DNA from: Manis javanica
Lineage: Eukaryota; Chordata; Mammalia; Pholidota; Manidae
DNA length: 64,000 bases
NCBI RefSeq assembly: GCF_040802235.1
Contig: NC_133169.1
Location: forward strand, 42,973,034 to 43,037,033
Direction: 5' to 3'
Shown: one piece after another, positions 11,816-24,433 of the stretch
Layout of the letters: every line of letters begins with the position of its first letter
How positions within the stretch are numbered: position 1 is the stretch's first letter
Translations under genes and position numbers: made by a program
Notes under the pieces: model-generated
Told to the model about the DNA's origin: nothing
Seen by the model: only the letters and a program-made list of their open reading frames with translations
The model's database searches: none

Positions 11816-12190
11816 AAACAAAGTTGGCAGACTGACCGTATTTGATTTCAAGACCTACTATAAAGCTAACTTAATCAGCATCCTGTGTGATTGCTAAAAG
11901 AATAAACAGGTACATCAATGGAAGAAAATAAAGGGCCCAGAAATAGGTTCATATAAATATAGTCAACTGGTCTCTGACAGAGGAACAGAAGCAATACAAT
12001 AGAACAAAGATAATCCTTTCAACAAGCAGTGCTACAACAACTGAATCACAAGGGGGAAAAAAGAATCTGGACACAGACTTTACACCCCTCAAGACATTAA
12101 CAAAATGAATCATAAACATTTCCATAAAGAGAAAATGAAAACAAGAAAAACAAGAAGAAAACAGTGGAAAACCTAGATGACCGTGAACAT
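11816..12190 (+). repeat. Second old L1 ORF2 fragment (sense), overlapping the same ORF2 region
   Basis: Starts again at the 'cctactataaagctaac' phrase (about 11852-11868), which precedes the region already covered by the fragment at 11185. It is therefore a separate insertion or a duplicated piece, not a continuation. Confidence 0.6.
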
Positions 12191-12194
12191 GGCA

Positions 12195-12285
12195 AAGACA
12201 TTTAGATACATCAAATAGTGAGCATGGGATAGATTTCCATTTATTTGTGCCCTTTTTAATTTCTTTCATGAGTGTCAGAATCACT
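12195..12285 (-). repeat. Small inverted old L1 ORF2 piece
   Basis: The plus strand reads as antisense L1 (gagcatgggatagatttcca at 12221-12240, then a 'ctttttaatttctttcat' phrase), the complement of the ORF2 segment just after the reverse transcriptase core. It is embedded between sense pieces on both sides. Confidence 0.6.
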
Positions 12286-12289
12286 CTAA

Positions 12290-12655
12290 TACTAAAACAG
12301 AAAAAAATACAAAAAAATAAAATAATAGAAAAACATCACTGATAAACATAGATGCAAAGATCCTCAACAAAACATGTGCAGACCCAATTCAAATAGACAT
12401 CAAAAAGATCATTCATCATGATCAAGTGGATTAATTCTGGATTTAAGGATAGTACAGTATGAATAAACCAATGGAATACACCACATTAACAAAAGGCAGG
12501 ATGAAAGTCATACAATCATCTCAATAGATGGTAAAAAGCACTTGACAAAATTCCAAACCCATTCATGATACGCTCAACAAAATGGATATATAAGAAACAT
12601 ACCTGAACATAATAAATACCATATATGACAAGGTTACAGCTAAACAGTATTGGAT
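12290..12655 (+). repeat. Old L1 ORF2 fragment, reverse-transcriptase region (sense)
   Basis: Sense L1 sequence of the RT fingers region: 'aacatagatgcaaagatcct' at about 12344-12363, 'ttcatcatgatcaagtggat' at about 12412-12431, and an 'aaattccaaacccattcatg' phrase at about 12548-12567. It is full of stops and is earlier in ORF2 than the pieces to its left, so the block is scrambled. Confidence 0.7.
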
Positions 12656-12990
12656 GTCTAAATCTGTGCTATCCCACACAGTAGCCACTGGCCCCATGTG
12701 GCTACTGGGCAGTTGAGATGTATTTGGTCAAAATTGCAATGTGCTGTAAGCATACAATACATGAAAGACTGAATAATTAGAAAAGTAAAATCTCATAATA
12801 ATTTTATATTGACTATTTATAGTAATAATATCAGGAGTATAAATATTATATTAATAAAAATAAGTGCATCCATGTCATAAATACATTGCCTATAAAGTAT
12901 TATAATCATATATCATTAATATCAATATTGGTTATAATACTGTATTTGATTAAATAAATATATTATTAATTCAATTTCATTTTCAAAATT
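12656..12990 (-). repeat. Probable non-autonomous DNA transposon remnant
   Basis: The phrase gtagccactggccccatgtggctact at 12681-12706, followed by an A+T-rich interior with short direct repeats, is characteristic of a widespread mammalian DNA-transposon fossil whose end carries a 'ccacatgtggct' palindrome. Orientation is inferred from that end and is uncertain. The interior to about 12990 is very AT-rich. Confidence 0.4.
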
Positions 12991-13069
12991 GGCTGTTGGA
13001 AAATGTTGAATGGCTCACATGCCATTTCTACCAGACAGCTGTCCCGGGGTGCTGTCACTGGCATGGAAA

Positions 13070-14039
13070 GGGGAGAGAAAGGCGACTGAGGGCAGCTGTG
13101 CTTATTCTTCCCTGCAGAGAATATCCTGAGCACTCTTGTCGCGGCCCCCAGGACCTCCTCACTCCTCAGGCTGCAGATGACGGGACTGAACATGTCCGTG
13201 AGGACGGTGTAGAAACAGCCAGGACCTCATCTTCTGCTGATGTGAGGAGGGTCCTGGGCTGAAGATATGTGTAGTCAAAAGGTGCACAGTAAAAGGTCAC
13301 CATGGTTAAATGTGTGGAGCAGGTAGTAAAGGCCTTTTTCTATCCCTCTTTTGAGTGCATATGGTGGAGAGCAAAGAGGATCCGACCAGAGAAAGTAGTG
13401 ATGGCAATGAAGGAAGTAGCAGAAAGAGGATTGTGCTCACATACCCATGTACTCATAGACCCCGGTGTCCATGCAGGCCAGAGGCAACATGGTGGGACAT
13501 TGCAGAGGAAGGGATCGATGGCCCTGGAACAGCATTAGGGACACGGAGGGCATGGAGAGTGTGTGCTGAGGAGCTGATGGACCCCAAGACCTAAGATTCT
13601 GTGACCATCCTCACACACATCCTTTTACTCCTGCAGATGGGATAGTGGAGGGGGTGGCGCATGGCCAGGTAATGGTAGCAGGCCACGGAGGCCAGGAGCA
13701 AGCCTTCCGAACATGCCATGGGCAGGAAGAAGCAGCTCCGCATCCCGCATCCCAGGAGGAAGATGCCCTTCCAGTCTGAGAGGAAGTGGAACCCCATTTT
13801 GGGGAAGGAGGAAGGAGGTGGATATGCCCATGCGGTCCATGGGGGAGAGCTGGCTGAGGGGGAAGTACACGGGGGGAGGAGCCTGGAGTCCATACCTGTG
13901 AGGTGCATCATTGCCGAGTTGCACACAGAGGCGGGAAAGAATACAAGGACGGTCTGAACAAGAGAAGGAGGCCCACTGGATGTGGAGGAAGCAACCCCAA
14001 CAAAATGAAATCATCTGGAGTTTGGTTCCAACTCTCCAT
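13070..14039 (-). pseudogene. Olfactory receptor pseudogene, OR2T-like
   Basis: This is a decayed single-exon OR gene. A start ATG at 14037-14039 opens Met-Glu-Ser-Trp-Asn-Gln-Thr, with an extracellular N-glycosylation sequon, followed by Asp-Asp-Phe-Ile-Leu-Leu-Gly-Leu. Reading shifts frame several times after that. TM2-TM3 are read in the piece 13591-13926, where Met-Ala-Cys-Ser-Glu-Gly-Leu-Leu-Leu-Ala-Ser and Cys-Tyr-His-Tyr-Leu-Ala-Met replace the usual Asp-Arg-Tyr motif. This is followed by His-Pro-Leu-His-Tyr-Pro and Ser-Lys-Arg-Met-Cys, wording typical of the OR2T/OR2L group. The C-terminal Ser-Leu-Arg-Ser-Glu-Glu-Val-Leu-Gly appears at about 13140-13170. Frameshifts before TM2, in TM4-TM5 and before TM7 make it non-functional. 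The stop is unclear, so the left boundary is approximate. Confidence 0.88.
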
Positions 14040-14279
14040 GAAATATTGCTGCTTTACCTTCTGTGGAAGAATGAGATTCTCTTCCATAGTTTAGTTCCTG
14101 TGCAGAAGATTGAAACAGAATCAAACACTCGCCAAGCTGCTCACTGGAGAAGTGGGGATGTCCAGGAGGCCGCTTCTGAGTTGCGGCTTACATGTTTGTA
14201 CTCACCCTCTTCCAATGAAATTGTTTAAGAAGAGCAGCAGAATTAGTATTATATATTCATGATTAAGAACACAAATCAA

Positions 14280-15081
14280 CAGGAGGAGCCAAGATGGTGG
14301 CGTGAGTAGGACAGTGGGAATCTCCTCCCAAAAACATATATATTTTTGAAAATACAACAAGTACAACTAATCCTAAAAGAGAGACCAGAAGATACAGGAC
14401 AACAGGCAGACAACACCCACACCTGCGAGAACCCAGCGCCGGGTGAAAGGGGTAAGATACAAGCCCCGGCACGGCGGAACCCGAGCGCCCCTCACCCCAG
14501 CTCCCGGCGGGAGGAGAGGAGTCAGAGTGGGGAGGGAGAGGGAGCCCAGGAATGCTAAACACCAAGCCCCAGCCATCTGCACAAGAGCGCAGACACAGTG
14601 CATGCGTGGAGGGCTGGAAACTAGGGAAACAAGGCAGCAAGACCTCTGAGAGGGTCCCGAAGCCGATGGCCCTGTGACAAAGAAAAGTGAGTGCTTTTTG
14701 AAAGTCTTAAAGGGACAGGGTCGCCACAGCTGGACGGAAACCTCCCAGGTCACAGTCCAGCAGCTGGAAATTCCAGGGAAATCCGGTTATACTAACCCCC
14801 TGGGCAACAGCTCTGAGACCCCTCACAGATGTAAACAGCCAAACAGCCCCCTGTCCATGAACCCTCTGGGGCCCAGCCAAAGCAGAGAAGTAGCCTGAGG
14901 CTTGCCATGCCCCCAGCAAGGGAGCTTCCTCCATGCCAGCCGGACAAGATACAAAGACCCAATCTACATGCAATTTCCGAACACAAGCAACTAGGGGTCA
15001 CAGTTGTCCCAGTAAAGAAAGGCCAGGAACCAAGTGGAAAGCTGATAGATGTGTCAATAGCATACCACTGCACTTATCAAC
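14280..15081 (+). promoter_or_regulatory. L1 copy 1 5' UTR / internal promoter
   Basis: GC-rich untranslated leader of the L1. In L1s this region drives transcription from its own first base. A YY1-like box (caagatggtgg) lies near 14290-14300. The 'gagtgctttttg' unit, repeated in other copies, is present once at 14689. Several CpGs lie at 14420-14520. Confidence 0.7.
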
Positions 15082-15941
15082 ATGAAAAGGCAAAAGAATT
15101 GGAACCAGACAAGACTAACCCAGACAGCTTCAGCATCTGCTACATCTTCCCCTGAGAAGGAACCTGGGGAGATAGATTTAACTAGTCTTCCTAAAAAAGA
15201 ATTCAAAACAAAAGTCATAACCATGCTGATGGACTTGCAGAGAAATATGCAAGAACTAAGGAAGGAGAATACAGAAATAAAACAAGCTCTGGAAGGACTT
15301 CAAAACAGAATGGACTAGATGCAAGAGACCATTAAGGGGATAGAAAACAGAGAACAGGAACGCAGAGAAGCTGATGCAGAGAGACATAAAAGGACCTTCA
15401 AGAATGAAAGAATTCTAAGAGAGCTGAGTGACCAATTGAAACAGAACAATATCCGCATTATAGGGGTACCAGAAGAAGAAGAGAGAGAAAAAGGGATAGA
15501 AAGTGTCTTTGAAGAAATAATTGCTGAAAACTTCCCAAAGTAGGGGAGGAAATGGCCTGTCAGACGACAGAGGTACACAGAACTCCCATGACAAGGGATC
15601 CAAGGAGAACAACACCAAGACACATAATAATTAAAATGGCAAAGATCAAAGAAAGGACAAAGTATTAAAGGCAGCCAGAGAGAAAAAAAAAGGTCACCTA
15701 AAAATAAAAACCCATCAGGCTATCATCAGACTTCTCAACAGAAACCCTACAGGCCAGAAGAGAATGGCATGATATACTTAATGCAAAGAAACAGAACGGC
15801 CTCGAACCAAGACTAGTGTATCCAGCATGATTATCATTTAAATATGATGGAGGGATTAAAAAATTCCCAGACAAGCAAAAGTTGAGGGAATTTGCCTCCC
15901 ACAAACCACTTCTACAGGGCATCTTACAGGGACTTCTCTAG
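15082..15941 (+). pseudogene. L1 copy 1 ORF1 (RNA-binding protein), broken
   Basis: Start ATG at 15082 gives Met-Lys-Arg-Gln-Lys. The N-terminal part has a Lys/Glu-rich coiled coil (about residues 45-120), which in L1 drives trimerisation. The RNA-recognition region follows, with the motif Asn-Ile-Arg-Ile-Ile-Gly-Val-Pro-Glu-Glu near 15448-15477. Then comes a degenerate C-terminal domain ending at the TAG at 15939. Stops at 15316 and 15541 and a frameshift near 15650 break it. Unlike copies 2-4 it has no 33-bp repeats in the coiled coil. Confidence 0.9.
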
Positions 15942-16136
15942 ATGGGAGCACTCCTAAAAAGAGCACAGAACAAAACACCCAACATATGAAGAAGGGAGGA
16001 GGAGGAATAAGAAAGGAGAGAAATAAAGAATCATCAGACTGTGTTTATAACAGCTCAATAAGTGAGTTAAGTTAAACAGTAAGATAGTAAAGAACCTAAC
16101 CCTGAACCTTTGGTAACCACAAACTTAAAGCCTGCA

Positions 16137-19100
16137 ATGGCAATAAGTACATACCATTCAATAATCACCCTAAATGAAAATGGACTGAATGTACCAAACA
16201 AAAGACACAGAGTAATAGAATGGATAAAAAAGCAAGATCCATCCATATGCTGCTTACAAGAGACTCACCTCAAACCCAAATACATGCACAAACTTAAAGT
16301 CAAGGATGGAAAAAGATATTTCATGCAAACAACACAGAGAAAAAAGCAGGTGATGCAATACTAGTATCAGACAAAATAGACTTAAAAGTAAAGAAAGTAA
16401 CCAAAGATAAAGAAGGACATTACATAATGATAAAGGGCTCAGTCCAACAAGAGGATATAACAATTATAAATATATATGCACCCAATATAGGAGCACCAAC
16501 ATATGTGAAACAAATACTAGCAGAACTAAAGGAGGAAATAGAATGCAATGCATTCATTCTGGGAGACTTCAACATACCACTCACTCCAAAGGACAGATCC
16601 ACCAGACAGAAAATAAGTAAGGACACAGAGGCACTGAACAACACACTAGAACAGATGGACCTAATAGACATCTACAGAACTCTACATACAAAAGCAACAG
16701 GATACACATTCTTCTCAAGTGCACATGGAACATTCTCCAGAATAGACTACATACTAGAGCCACAAAAAGAGCCTCAGTAAATTCCAAAAATTAAAATCCT
16801 ACCAACCAACTTTTCAGACCACAAAGGCATAAAGCTAGAAATAAACTGTACAAAGACAGCAAAAAGGCTCACAAACACATGGAGGATTAACAACATGCTC
16901 CTAAATAATCAATGGATCAATGACCAAATCAAAATGGAGATCCAGCAATATATGGAAACAAACAACCACAACAACACAGAGCCACAACTACTGTGAGATA
17001 CAGCAAAAGCAGTCTTAAGAGGAAAGTATATGCAATCCAGGCATATTTAAAGAAGGAAGAACAATCCCAAATGAACGGTCTAATGTCACAATTATCGAAA
17101 TTGGAAAAAGAAGAACAAATGAGGCCTAAGGTCAGCAGAAGGAGGGACATAATAAAGATCAGAGAAGAAATAAATAAAATTGATAACAATAAAACAACAG
17201 AAAAATCAATGAAACCAAGAGCAGGTTCTTTGAGAAAATAAACAAAATAGATAAGCCTCTAGCCAGACTTATTAAGAAGAAAAGAGAGTCAACACAAATC
17301 AACAGAATCAGAAATGAGAAAGGAAAAAGCACGATGGACCCCACAGAAATACAAAGAATTATTAGAGAGTACTATGAAAACCTATATGCTAACAAGCTGG
17401 GAAACCTAGGAGAAATGAACATCTTCCTAGAATAATACAACCTTCCAAGACTGACCCAGAAAGAAAGAGAAATCTAAACAGACCATTTACCAGCAACGAA
17501 ATTGAAGCAGTAATCAAAAAACTACCAAAGAACAAAACCCCCGGGCCAGATGGATTTACTTCGGAATTTATCAGGCATACAGAGAAGACATAATACCCAT
17601 CCTCCTTAAAGTTTTCCAAAAAATAGAAGAGGAGGGAATACTCCCAAACTCATTCTATGAAGCCAACATCACCATAATACCAAAACCAGGCAAAGACCCA
17701 ACCAAAAAAGCAAACTACAGTCCAATATCCCTGATGAACATAGACGCAAAAATACTCAACAAAATTTTAGCAAACCGAATTAAAAAATACATCAAAAGGA
17801 TCGTACAGCACGACCAAATGGGATTCATCCCAGGGATGCAAGGATGGTACAACATTCGAAAATCCATCAACATCATCCACCATATCAACAAAAAGAGGGA
17901 CAAAAACCACATGATCATCTCCATAGATACTGAAAAAGCATTCGATAAAATTCAACATCCATTCATGATAAAAACTCTCAACAAAATGGGAATAGAGGGT
18001 AAGTACCTCAACATCATAAAGGCCATATATGATAAACTCACAGCCAACATTATACTGAAGAGCAAAAAGCTGAAAGCTTTTTCTCTGTGATTGGGAACAA
18101 GACAGGGATGCCCACTATCCCCACTGTTATTCAACATAGTACTGGACGTCCTAGCCACGGCAATTAGACAAAACAAAGAAATACAAGGAATCCAGATTGG
18201 TAAAGAAGAAGTTAAACTGTCACTATTTGCAGATGACATGATATTGTACATAAAAAATCCTAAAGACTCCACTCTGAAACTACTAGAGCTAATATAGGAA
18301 TTCAGCAAAGTTGTAGGATATAAAATTAACACACAGAAATCTGTGACTTTCCTATACACTAACAATAAACTAATAGAAAGAGAAATCAGGAAGACAATTC
18401 CATTCACAATAGCATCAAAAAGAATAAAATACCTAGGAATAAACCTAACCAAAGAAGTGAAAGACCTATATCCTGAAAACTATAAGACACTCTTATGAGA
18501 AATTAAAGAGGTCACTAACAAATGGAAACTCATCCCATGCTCTTGGCTAGGAAGAATTAATATTGTCAAAATGGCCATCCTGCCCAAAGCAATATACAGA
18601 TTTGATGCAATCCCTCTCAAATTACCACCAGCTTTCTTCAATAAACTGGAACATATAGTTCAAAAATTCATATGGAAACACCAAAGACCCCGAATAGCTA
18701 AAGCAATCCTGAGAAGGAAGAATAAATTGGGGGGGATCTCACTCCCCAAATTCAAGCTCTACTACAAAGCCACAGTAATCAAGACAATTTGGTACTGGCA
18801 CAAGAACAGAGCCACAGACCAATGGAACAGAGTAGAGACTCCAAACATTAACCCAAACATATGTGGTCAACTAATATTCGATAAAGGGGCCATGGACATA
18901 CAATGGGGAAATGACAATCTCTTCAACAGATGGTGCTGGCAAAACTGGACAGCTACATGTAAGAGAATGAAACTGGATCACTGTCTAACCCCATACACAA
19001 AAGTAAATTTGAAATGGATCAAAGACTTGAATGTAAGTCATGAAACCATAAAACTCATAGAAAAAAACATAGGCAAAAATCTCTTAGACATAAACATGAG

Positions 19101-20066
19101 TGACCTCTTCTTGAACATATCTCCCTGGGCAAGGGAAACAAATGCAAAAATGAGCAAATGGGACTATATCAAGCTGAACAGCTTTTGTACAGGAAAAGAC
19201 ACCGTCAATAGCACAAAAAGGTATCCTACAGTATGGGAGAATATATTTGAAAATGACAGATCCGAAAAAGGGTTGACATCCCAAATATATAAAGAGCTCA
19301 CACACTTCAACAAACAAAAAGCAAATAATCCAATTAAAAAATTGGCAGAGGAGCTGAACAGACAGTTCTCTAAAGAAGAAATTCAGATGGCCAACTGTCA
19401 TATGAAAATATGCTCCACATCACTTGCAGAGAAATGCAAATTAAAACCACAATGAGATATCATCTTACACCAGTAAGAATGGCTACCATCCAAAAGACAA
19501 ACAACAACAAATGTTGGCGAGGTTGTGGAGAAAGGGGAACCCTCCTACACTGCTGGTGGGAATGTAAATTAGTTCAACCATTTTGGAAAGCAGTATGGAG
19601 GTTCCTCAAAATGCTCAAAATAGAAATACCATTTGACCCAGGAATTCCACTTCTAGGAATTTACCCTAGGAATGCAGCACTCCAGTTTGAAAAAGACAGA
19701 TGCACCCCTATGTTTATCGCTGCACTATTTACAATAGCCAAGATATTGAAGCAACCTAAATGTCCATCAGTAGATGATTGAATAAAGAAGATGTGGTACA
19801 TATGCACAATGGAATATTATACATCCCTAAGAAAAAATCAAATCCTACCATTCCCAACAACATGGATGGAGCTAGAGGGTATTTTGCTCAGTGAAATAAG
19901 CCAGGCAGAGAAAGACAAGTACGAAATGATCTCACTCATATGTGGAGTATACGAGCAAAAGACAACTAAAGGAACAAAACAGCAGCAGAAGTACAGAACC
20001 CAAGAATGGACTAATAGTTACCAAAGGAAAAGGGACTGGGGAGGTCGGGTGGGAAGGGAGGGATAA
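16137..20066 (+). pseudogene. L1 copy 1 ORF2 (endonuclease-reverse transcriptase), broken
   Basis: ORF2 opens at the ATG at 16137 (Met-Ala-Ile-Ser-Thr-Tyr). The AP-type endonuclease shows Leu-Asn-Glu-Asn-Gly-Leu-Asn and Gln-Glu-Thr-His. The reverse-transcriptase catalytic Phe-Ala-Asp-Asp is intact at 18226-18237. The C-terminal Cys-rich segment (Cys-Trp-Arg-Gly-Cys-Gly) is near 19512-19530. Stops and shifts occur near 16360, 16780, 17000, 17240, 17430 and 18298. The stretch 18571-19455 is open for 294 codons and spans the site where copies 2-4 carry a shared stop and deletion; here it is undamaged. The reading end is later than in copies 2-4, because the equivalent of their TGA is TGT here. 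Confidence 0.92.
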
Positions 20067-20374
20067 GGGTAGGAAAAAAAGAAAGGGGGCATTGCGATTA
20101 GCATGTATAGTGTTGGGGGGGCACGGGGAGGGCTGTGCAACACAGAGAAGACAAGTATTGATTCTACAGCATCTTACTATGTTGAAGGACAGTGACTGTG
20201 AACTTGGTGACAAGTAGTGATTTTACAGCATGTTACTATGTTGATGGACAGTGACTGTGAACGGGGATGTGGGGGGGACTTGGTGAAGGGGGGAGCCTAG
20301 TAAACATAATGTCCTTCATGTAATTGTAGATTAATGATACCAAAATAAAAAATAAAAGAAAGAATACAAATCAA

Positions 20375-22439
20375 GAAGAGGTTAAAATACATAAATTTTC
20401 CTTTCTTGACGATTTTCCTAGCTTCTTATATCCATACCTTTATCTGGGAATTTTTATAATTCAACTTTTTATAACGTATCTTTTCCTCTTTATGTCACCT
20501 CAGTTCTGACAATGTGTTGTTTCCTTCACTCAGTCTTCCAAGTACATATAAATTTTTATTGTGGTATTTTTCATATTTCCTGTACTCAGTTTCAGTGTGG
20601 GATGGGACTTCTATTTTCTGTGTGCTTTTCTTTCTGAGGGAGAATCTGATGCCCTCTTATGTCCAATATTTGGACAGTTTCTTATTGGATATGGGACTTT
20701 ATTTAATGCACTGGATTACATGAAGGACATTTGATTATAGCTTAGAGAATATTGTTCTTGTGGCTACAAGTTGGGTCTACAACAAATGCCACATTTGATC
20801 ATCTTGGGAAACATATTGCTGACATTTATGAGCTTTTCTAAAAAACCTCAACTTACAGGACCTACGATGCCAATCTCAGGGTTCTAAATTTATTTTGCAA
20901 CAGATCAAACACACTTTAAAAAGTCTTATAGGCAAACAGTCCAAAACCAATAAGCAAATTCTTTGAAAATCTGCTCACTCAATCCCAGTAAAATTATAGG
21001 ATGGCTGTAAAGATGGAATTAAATGAGCTCCATGAATATTGAGCAGGTCCTCAGTAGATGCAAATGTCTTTTGACATTTATGTATCTTAACCATTGACAG
21101 GCTTCAGATCTAGGGAAAGTAATTGTCAACATCAAGCACACACGCCATTCCAGAACCACACATCATAGAATACTAACAGGTTTGTATTACCTATATTTAC
21201 ATTTTAAGTTCACTCGGCTTCTCAAATGTGTTATGGAACAGCCTGTACTCTGGGCAACAGAGAATATTCCTCTAATGAGGAAAACCACATCTCCAAAGTA
21301 TCTCCCTGGGTTGAAGCTAACACAACTCAACTCAACTCAATAACACTGTGGTGATTCACCTTCCAAAGTTCTTGAGATTGTGTTTTGGGAGACGAAGTAG
21401 TTTTATAATGAATGACACTACCACTTGCTAACAGTCCACTGAATGACTGAAAATGTTTAAGCAGCAGATGTTGCTGAAACTGTCTCTCAGGCTATGCCAG
21501 AAGTGCATGTCACTGACCAAGAGTCTTTGCATTAAAATCTAAAGTCTCCTTTGGACATGAGAACCTCTTCATCTGCTAAAATTTAGGAAAAGGACATTTC
21601 CAAAGATGCTCTGTATCATCCACCCCTTACTATTTCTGTAGTCCATCAATCTCTAACACAAAACCTGTGGCCACATTTAGGGCTCTGCTGTCCAGGACTC
21701 GTTGGAATCAGAAAACAGTTAAACTAACCCTAGTTAAATATTTCTCCATTCATATGTATTGATTGGTTAAAACATCTTCCTTTCCTATTATCTTGTTACA
21801 TCGAAAGCACACTGAAGACATTTTACATATAATCTCTTCGGGTTCTCCTGCTGGAAGACAGAGGCACAAGTTGTTATATTTTATATGCAAACCCCTACAT
21901 CATCAAGCCTTAGATATTCCTCTTTCCCTGTAATTGATCCCTAATGTAAAAGTCCACAGGGGCCAAAATCCTGGGCAGTTCACTTGATGTTGCTTATTTG
22001 GAGATACACTAACTTCCACACTTAGAATAAAGCAATTAACCCAACCTATGCCCTTGCATCCTGCTGATGCCCAGAATCAGATCAAAGAGAGATATTCTTG
22101 ATGATTTGAGCCCATGATTTGAGAAGTATTAAAGATGTCAGATGATGCTTCTTGAAATGTCATAATAAGAGATCTAATGATTAGAGAGACGCAGGAAGTG
22201 CTTACGAGTGCTCAGCACAGCTAGTATGAGGGACAGTTTACTGCACTCTGTCTTGTGAGTTTGCAGAAAGAATTATTGATGATTGTAACTAAATTGAATT
22301 TTGCTGTGTCATAATGCTTTCCTCTGTTTGTAGAGGAGTGAAACAATGGATCCATGAAAATACTAAATCAGTCAACTTTTCTACTGAGGTGGCATGTTGA
22401 CTCTTAGAAATAGTGCAGTAAAATGATGATTTTGACTCA
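20375..22439. other. Unassigned interval
   Basis: About 2 kb of low- to mid-GC sequence after L1 copy 1. Small open frames only (69 codons or less). A short (aactc)n run is at about 21329-21341. No gene or repeat family was supported. Confidence 0.4.
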
Positions 22440-22615
22440 GAAGAGTCTAGCCTTTCGGGTGCACCACTGATTAGGAAGCTGAGTGAGAAAAATTATTTAT
22501 TATTCCATTTGTTATCAAGTCCTTAAAGTTGTGCTAAAGGATATTCTAAGAATCAAATGGGATGTTATATGCCAAACGCTTACCTAGTACCTGCTGCCAA
22601 GGAAGGACACAAATG
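22440..22615 (+). repeat. Possible MIR-type SINE remnant
   Basis: The segment 22540-22610 has the phrase order of the MIR 3' half (aatcaaatgggatgttatat, then gcttacctagtacctgctgcc), with an upstream stretch consistent with the MIR core. Heavily diverged. Confidence 0.35.
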
Positions 22616-23624
22616 ATTTTAGGATCTCTTATTATTTCATTCAATCCACAGATTTGTATTCCAGAGAAGTGTGCATTTAAAGTAATTTGGACCCTTGATT
22701 TTCTTTTAAATGGGGTCACTTATCTTCATAAATGATGAAAAAATAGTATTTAACAAGATTTTACTTAATAAATATCAGTGTTTAGTATATATATATACAT
22801 ATATATGTTACATATATGAAATACAATATTGGACACATTAGGTTCACTTCTTTACATTTGAGGAGGGGCAACGTTATAAACAAATACAAATATTTCTACT
22901 GTTACAAATTTGATTGTTGTATGTACAAATGTTTTATTAGTCTTCTATTGATAATATCTGTATCTCTCCCTCCTGCAGTGCAGTGCCCTCTGCATGTACA
23001 TGACACAACTTAAATCCAGTTAAGCCCCAGGTGCAACCTGTTATCAAGCCCATGAGGTACAGTCAAGACAAAGAAATAACCAGTTTTAAGGGACAAGCAG
23101 GTTTTGAGTTCCCTGGAGTAAGGAGGCTCTTAGAAGATAATCTTGTGAGTACAGGAAACCTTGGTGAAGACAGACTCTAACCAAGAGAATATACTGAATG
23201 GTCGTGATAATACGAGAGGACAGGGAGAAGAGACTAAATGAGACCAGTTGTCAAATAGCATGAGATCATCACCATGGATCATGGCTGGGTCAGTGATCAG
23301 GGATCCAAGGAAAGCAATACTAACATGGTGACTTTTGGGGAGAGGCAGAGATTGTGAATATACCCATGTGCTCTATGTGCTCACCTGAGTATAAAATCTT
23401 CATACAAGTCTCCAACGGTGTGTTGGGAGTATTTGCTCTTCCTAGGCTGTGCCAGTCTCTTTTTCCAGCCAACTCAGTGCTGACTTTATGGCCCCTTTAC
23501 ATGGTAACTACAGCATCTTATCTAGAGTCAATGCACGAGCTCAGAAACATGAATTTGGCCTCACCAAGGATGACTGTGTTACTAACCAACTTCCCAGCAT
23601 AAGCCAAAGGTAAGCCACTGTGAC
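22616..23624. other. Unassigned interval
   Basis: Contains an AT-rich simple stretch (tatatatata...) at about 22786-22818. No gene or repeat family recognised; open frames are 82 codons or less. Confidence 0.4.
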
Positions 23625-24085
23625 TTGCCAATGGGTTTCAGCCCTGGCCAAGTTCACTATGGATTCAATGAGACCAAAAAAATTACAATGGAGCCTTCTT
23701 GGGTTGAAAAGGGTTATAATACCCAACTTTATTCCGACAGTGGCATGTCAAGCATAAGAATCCTATCCATTCAGAGCAAGTCTACATGCAGCAAACCAGT
23801 CTGCCTCTGGGCCTCTCTGCTCGCGTGGAATCTCAGTCTCTGTCCTTGGGGCTGCCACCACTCTGGCCTCTGCTCTCCTACAGCTGTGAATCCATGTGGC
23901 CCAGAGCACTGGGCAGAGCTCTTTATACAGAGTCAATAACAAAGCATTGCCCATATGTGTGGAGTGAGCTGGCTGACCAGTCAGGTGAGAATCCTGGCCA
24001 CAGGAACCCTCACTGTATTCACACCAATGTAATCAGCCCACCCCCAAGACACTGTCTCATTCTCTCAGTTAATATTCCAATATCA
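23625..24085 (-). repeat. LTR-like sequence (antisense)
   Basis: Read on the minus strand, this has LTR order. A TATA-like box (tataaagagctctg, complement of 23918-23931) is followed downstream by a GC-richer stretch and then an AATAAA signal (complement near 23728), with the end near 23625. The spacing of about 190 bp between the TATA box and the poly(A) signal fits a retroviral LTR. Family not named; boundaries approximate. Confidence 0.5.
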
Positions 24086-24119
24086 GAGTGTAGAGACACC
24101 AGCTGTTGAGGAGGCTGTC

Positions 24120-24320
24120 ATTTGCCCACTGTATCAGGGCCCTTGTCTTGATTTGACTCTTGATGTGACCTCGACTTGGGCCTGCTCCTCCCATGGAGTA
24201 GATTCAAATAAAACTTTGGCTCTGCTTCACTGCTGTGTCTCTGCCTTAGAAATCTGTTACAGTGGGTAAAAGAACTGAGGATAACAAACTCCATCCTTAG
24301 CAATAAGGGTGGGTATGTAT
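24120..24320 (+). repeat. LTR 3' half (sense)
   Basis: A poly(A) signal (aataaaac at about 24208-24215) and the downstream phrase gctgtgtctctgcctta match the end of the solo LTR at 37316-37808, where the same order (gtgtctctacctttc, then aacaaggactgagga) is seen. The 5' half is missing. Confidence 0.55.
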
Positions 24321-24433
24321 TTTTTTGGATGGGAAATAGAGTTGATGTGGTTATTGTACAGACACAGAGACATGCTTCTTCCATAGAACTGGACTGCACC
24401 ATTTTTTAAGGACTCTCTAAGAGCAGTTATTTT

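Larger units (their letters stand above)
14280..20359 (+). mobile_element. L1 copy 1: full-length LINE-1, ordinary 3' end
   Basis: This is a complete 6.1-kb L1 retrotransposon. It is flanked by target-site duplications (aagaacacaaatcaa at 14265-14279; aagaatacaaatcaa at 20360-20374, one mismatch). It begins with the YY1-like box aggagccaagatggtggc. It has a 5' UTR of about 800 bp, ORF1, an intergenic gap and ORF2, and ends in an A-rich tail from about 20340. It has no ERV tail and only one copy of the 5' UTR unit, so it represents the simpler form from which copies 2-4 differ. Both ORFs carry stops and frameshifts, so it is dead. Confidence 0.95.

Noticed and set aside
20375-23620. Possible host exon in the longest repeat-poor stretch
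   Set aside because: Frames are 82 codons or less with no domain or convincing splice sites; nothing to support an exon.
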